Origin: Leptospira johnsonii
GTDB taxonomy: Bacteria; Spirochaetota; Leptospiria; Leptospirales; Leptospiraceae
DNA length: 64,000 nucleotides
Direction of reading: 5' to 3'
Assembly: GCF_003112675.1 (NCBI RefSeq)
Contig: NZ_BFAY01000011.1
Location: forward strand, 620,001-684,000
Shown: piece by piece, positions 63,877 to 64,000 of the stretch
How positions within the stretch are numbered: position 1 is the first letter of the stretch
Layout: each line of letters opens with the position of its first letter
The notes under the pieces: generated by a model
Seen by the model: the letters and a program-made list of their open reading frames with translations, nothing else
Database searches by the model: none
Told to the model about the DNA's origin: nothing
Translations under genes and position numbers: made by a program

Positions 63877-64000
63877 TTAGAAACTTTTCGTGTAAAAGTA
63901 TTCGATCAGGTCCCTGATCTTATAGGGTTTTTCCAGAAGGTCGTTAATTCCGAGTACGGAAAGTTTTTCCTTGGTTTCATTTCCGAAATCAGTTCCTGAG
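63877..64000 (-). CDS. Partial receiver-domain protein (C-terminus)
   Basis: The frame enters from the right edge and ends at TAA 63877-63879. The last 40 residues include LSVLGINDLLEKPYKIRDLIEYFYTKSF. Lys-Pro-Tyr in that position is the conserved Lys-Pro of CheY-like receiver domains, followed by the final helix. It is either a response regulator or the receiver end of a hybrid kinase. It is convergent with the alpha/beta hydrolase. Confidence 0.7.
   Translation of the reverse strand, partial: SGTDFGNETKEKLSVLGINDLLEKPYKIRDLIEYFYTKSF

Overview
The window looks like a chromosomal segment of a spirochaete of the genus Leptospira. The reasons are a diderm envelope gene set (lpxK next to an MsbA-type exporter, an LptF/LptG permease, a LolA-like carrier, several lipoproteins and beta-barrel proteins), many small exported proteins of leptospiral style, moderate AT-rich composition, and frequent GTG/TTG starts. 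The genus is inferred from protein character and not from a search. There is no rRNA operon, no CRISPR array and no intact prophage or insertion sequence. One tRNA-Pro(GGG) is present. Both ends cut genes: a family 4 glycosyltransferase at the left edge and a receiver-domain protein at the right edge.

Layout. 1-4.6 kb: glutamine amidotransferase, small exported proteins, a serine-hydrolase-like lipoprotein and a GT4 glycosyltransferase. 4.6-7 kb: an HxlR-type regulator divergent from a short-chain dehydrogenase and a medium-chain reductase, with two matching operators between them. 7-12.2 kb: membrane adenylate cyclase, a cloverleaf-like repeat, DoxX-like protein, CPBP protease and an OmpA-type protein. 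12.2-21.4 kb: FAD oxidoreductase facing a methyltransferase, a class A penicillin-binding protein, an orphan solute-binding lipoprotein, then msbA-lpxK. 21.5-28.8 kb: three tandem paralogous outer-membrane proteins, a MoeB/ThiF-type E1, a HEAT-repeat protein, an LptF/LptG permease and a secreted protein. 29-33 kb: a MacB/DevC-like ABC exporter operon. 33-40.6 kb: a coiled-coil protein with a structured leader, an SH3 protein, Old Yellow Enzyme, a lipoprotein-CapA pair, a beta-barrel protein and an acyl-CoA dehydrogenase. 40.8-51.6 kb: a long forward run (membrane glycosyltransferase, etfBA, LolA-like protein, spirochaetal unknown, trpS, ComEC-like protein, rsmA). 51.7-64 kb: rsgA, an ATPase-HDOD signalling fusion, an ABC-2 transporter, SixA-like phosphatase, tRNA-Pro, a penicillin-recognising enzyme, a lactonase-like lipoprotein, thioesterase, GT39-type enzyme, STAS protein, a decayed tyrosine recombinase and an alpha/beta hydrolase.

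Functional links. Envelope building is the main theme: lipid A phosphorylation and flipping, LPS/lipoprotein transport, peptidoglycan synthesis and several membrane glycosyltransferases. The acyl-CoA dehydrogenase and ETF supply a beta-oxidation electron route. Signalling is represented by the cyclase, the STAS protein and the HDOD fusion. The most unusual items are a recombinase-fold protein that has lost most catalytic residues, two different multi-stem intergenic repeats, a hairpin that folds over the LolA-like start codon, twin HxlR operators, a structured leader at 33.2 kb and a ComEC whose C-terminal domain lacks the usual metal motif.
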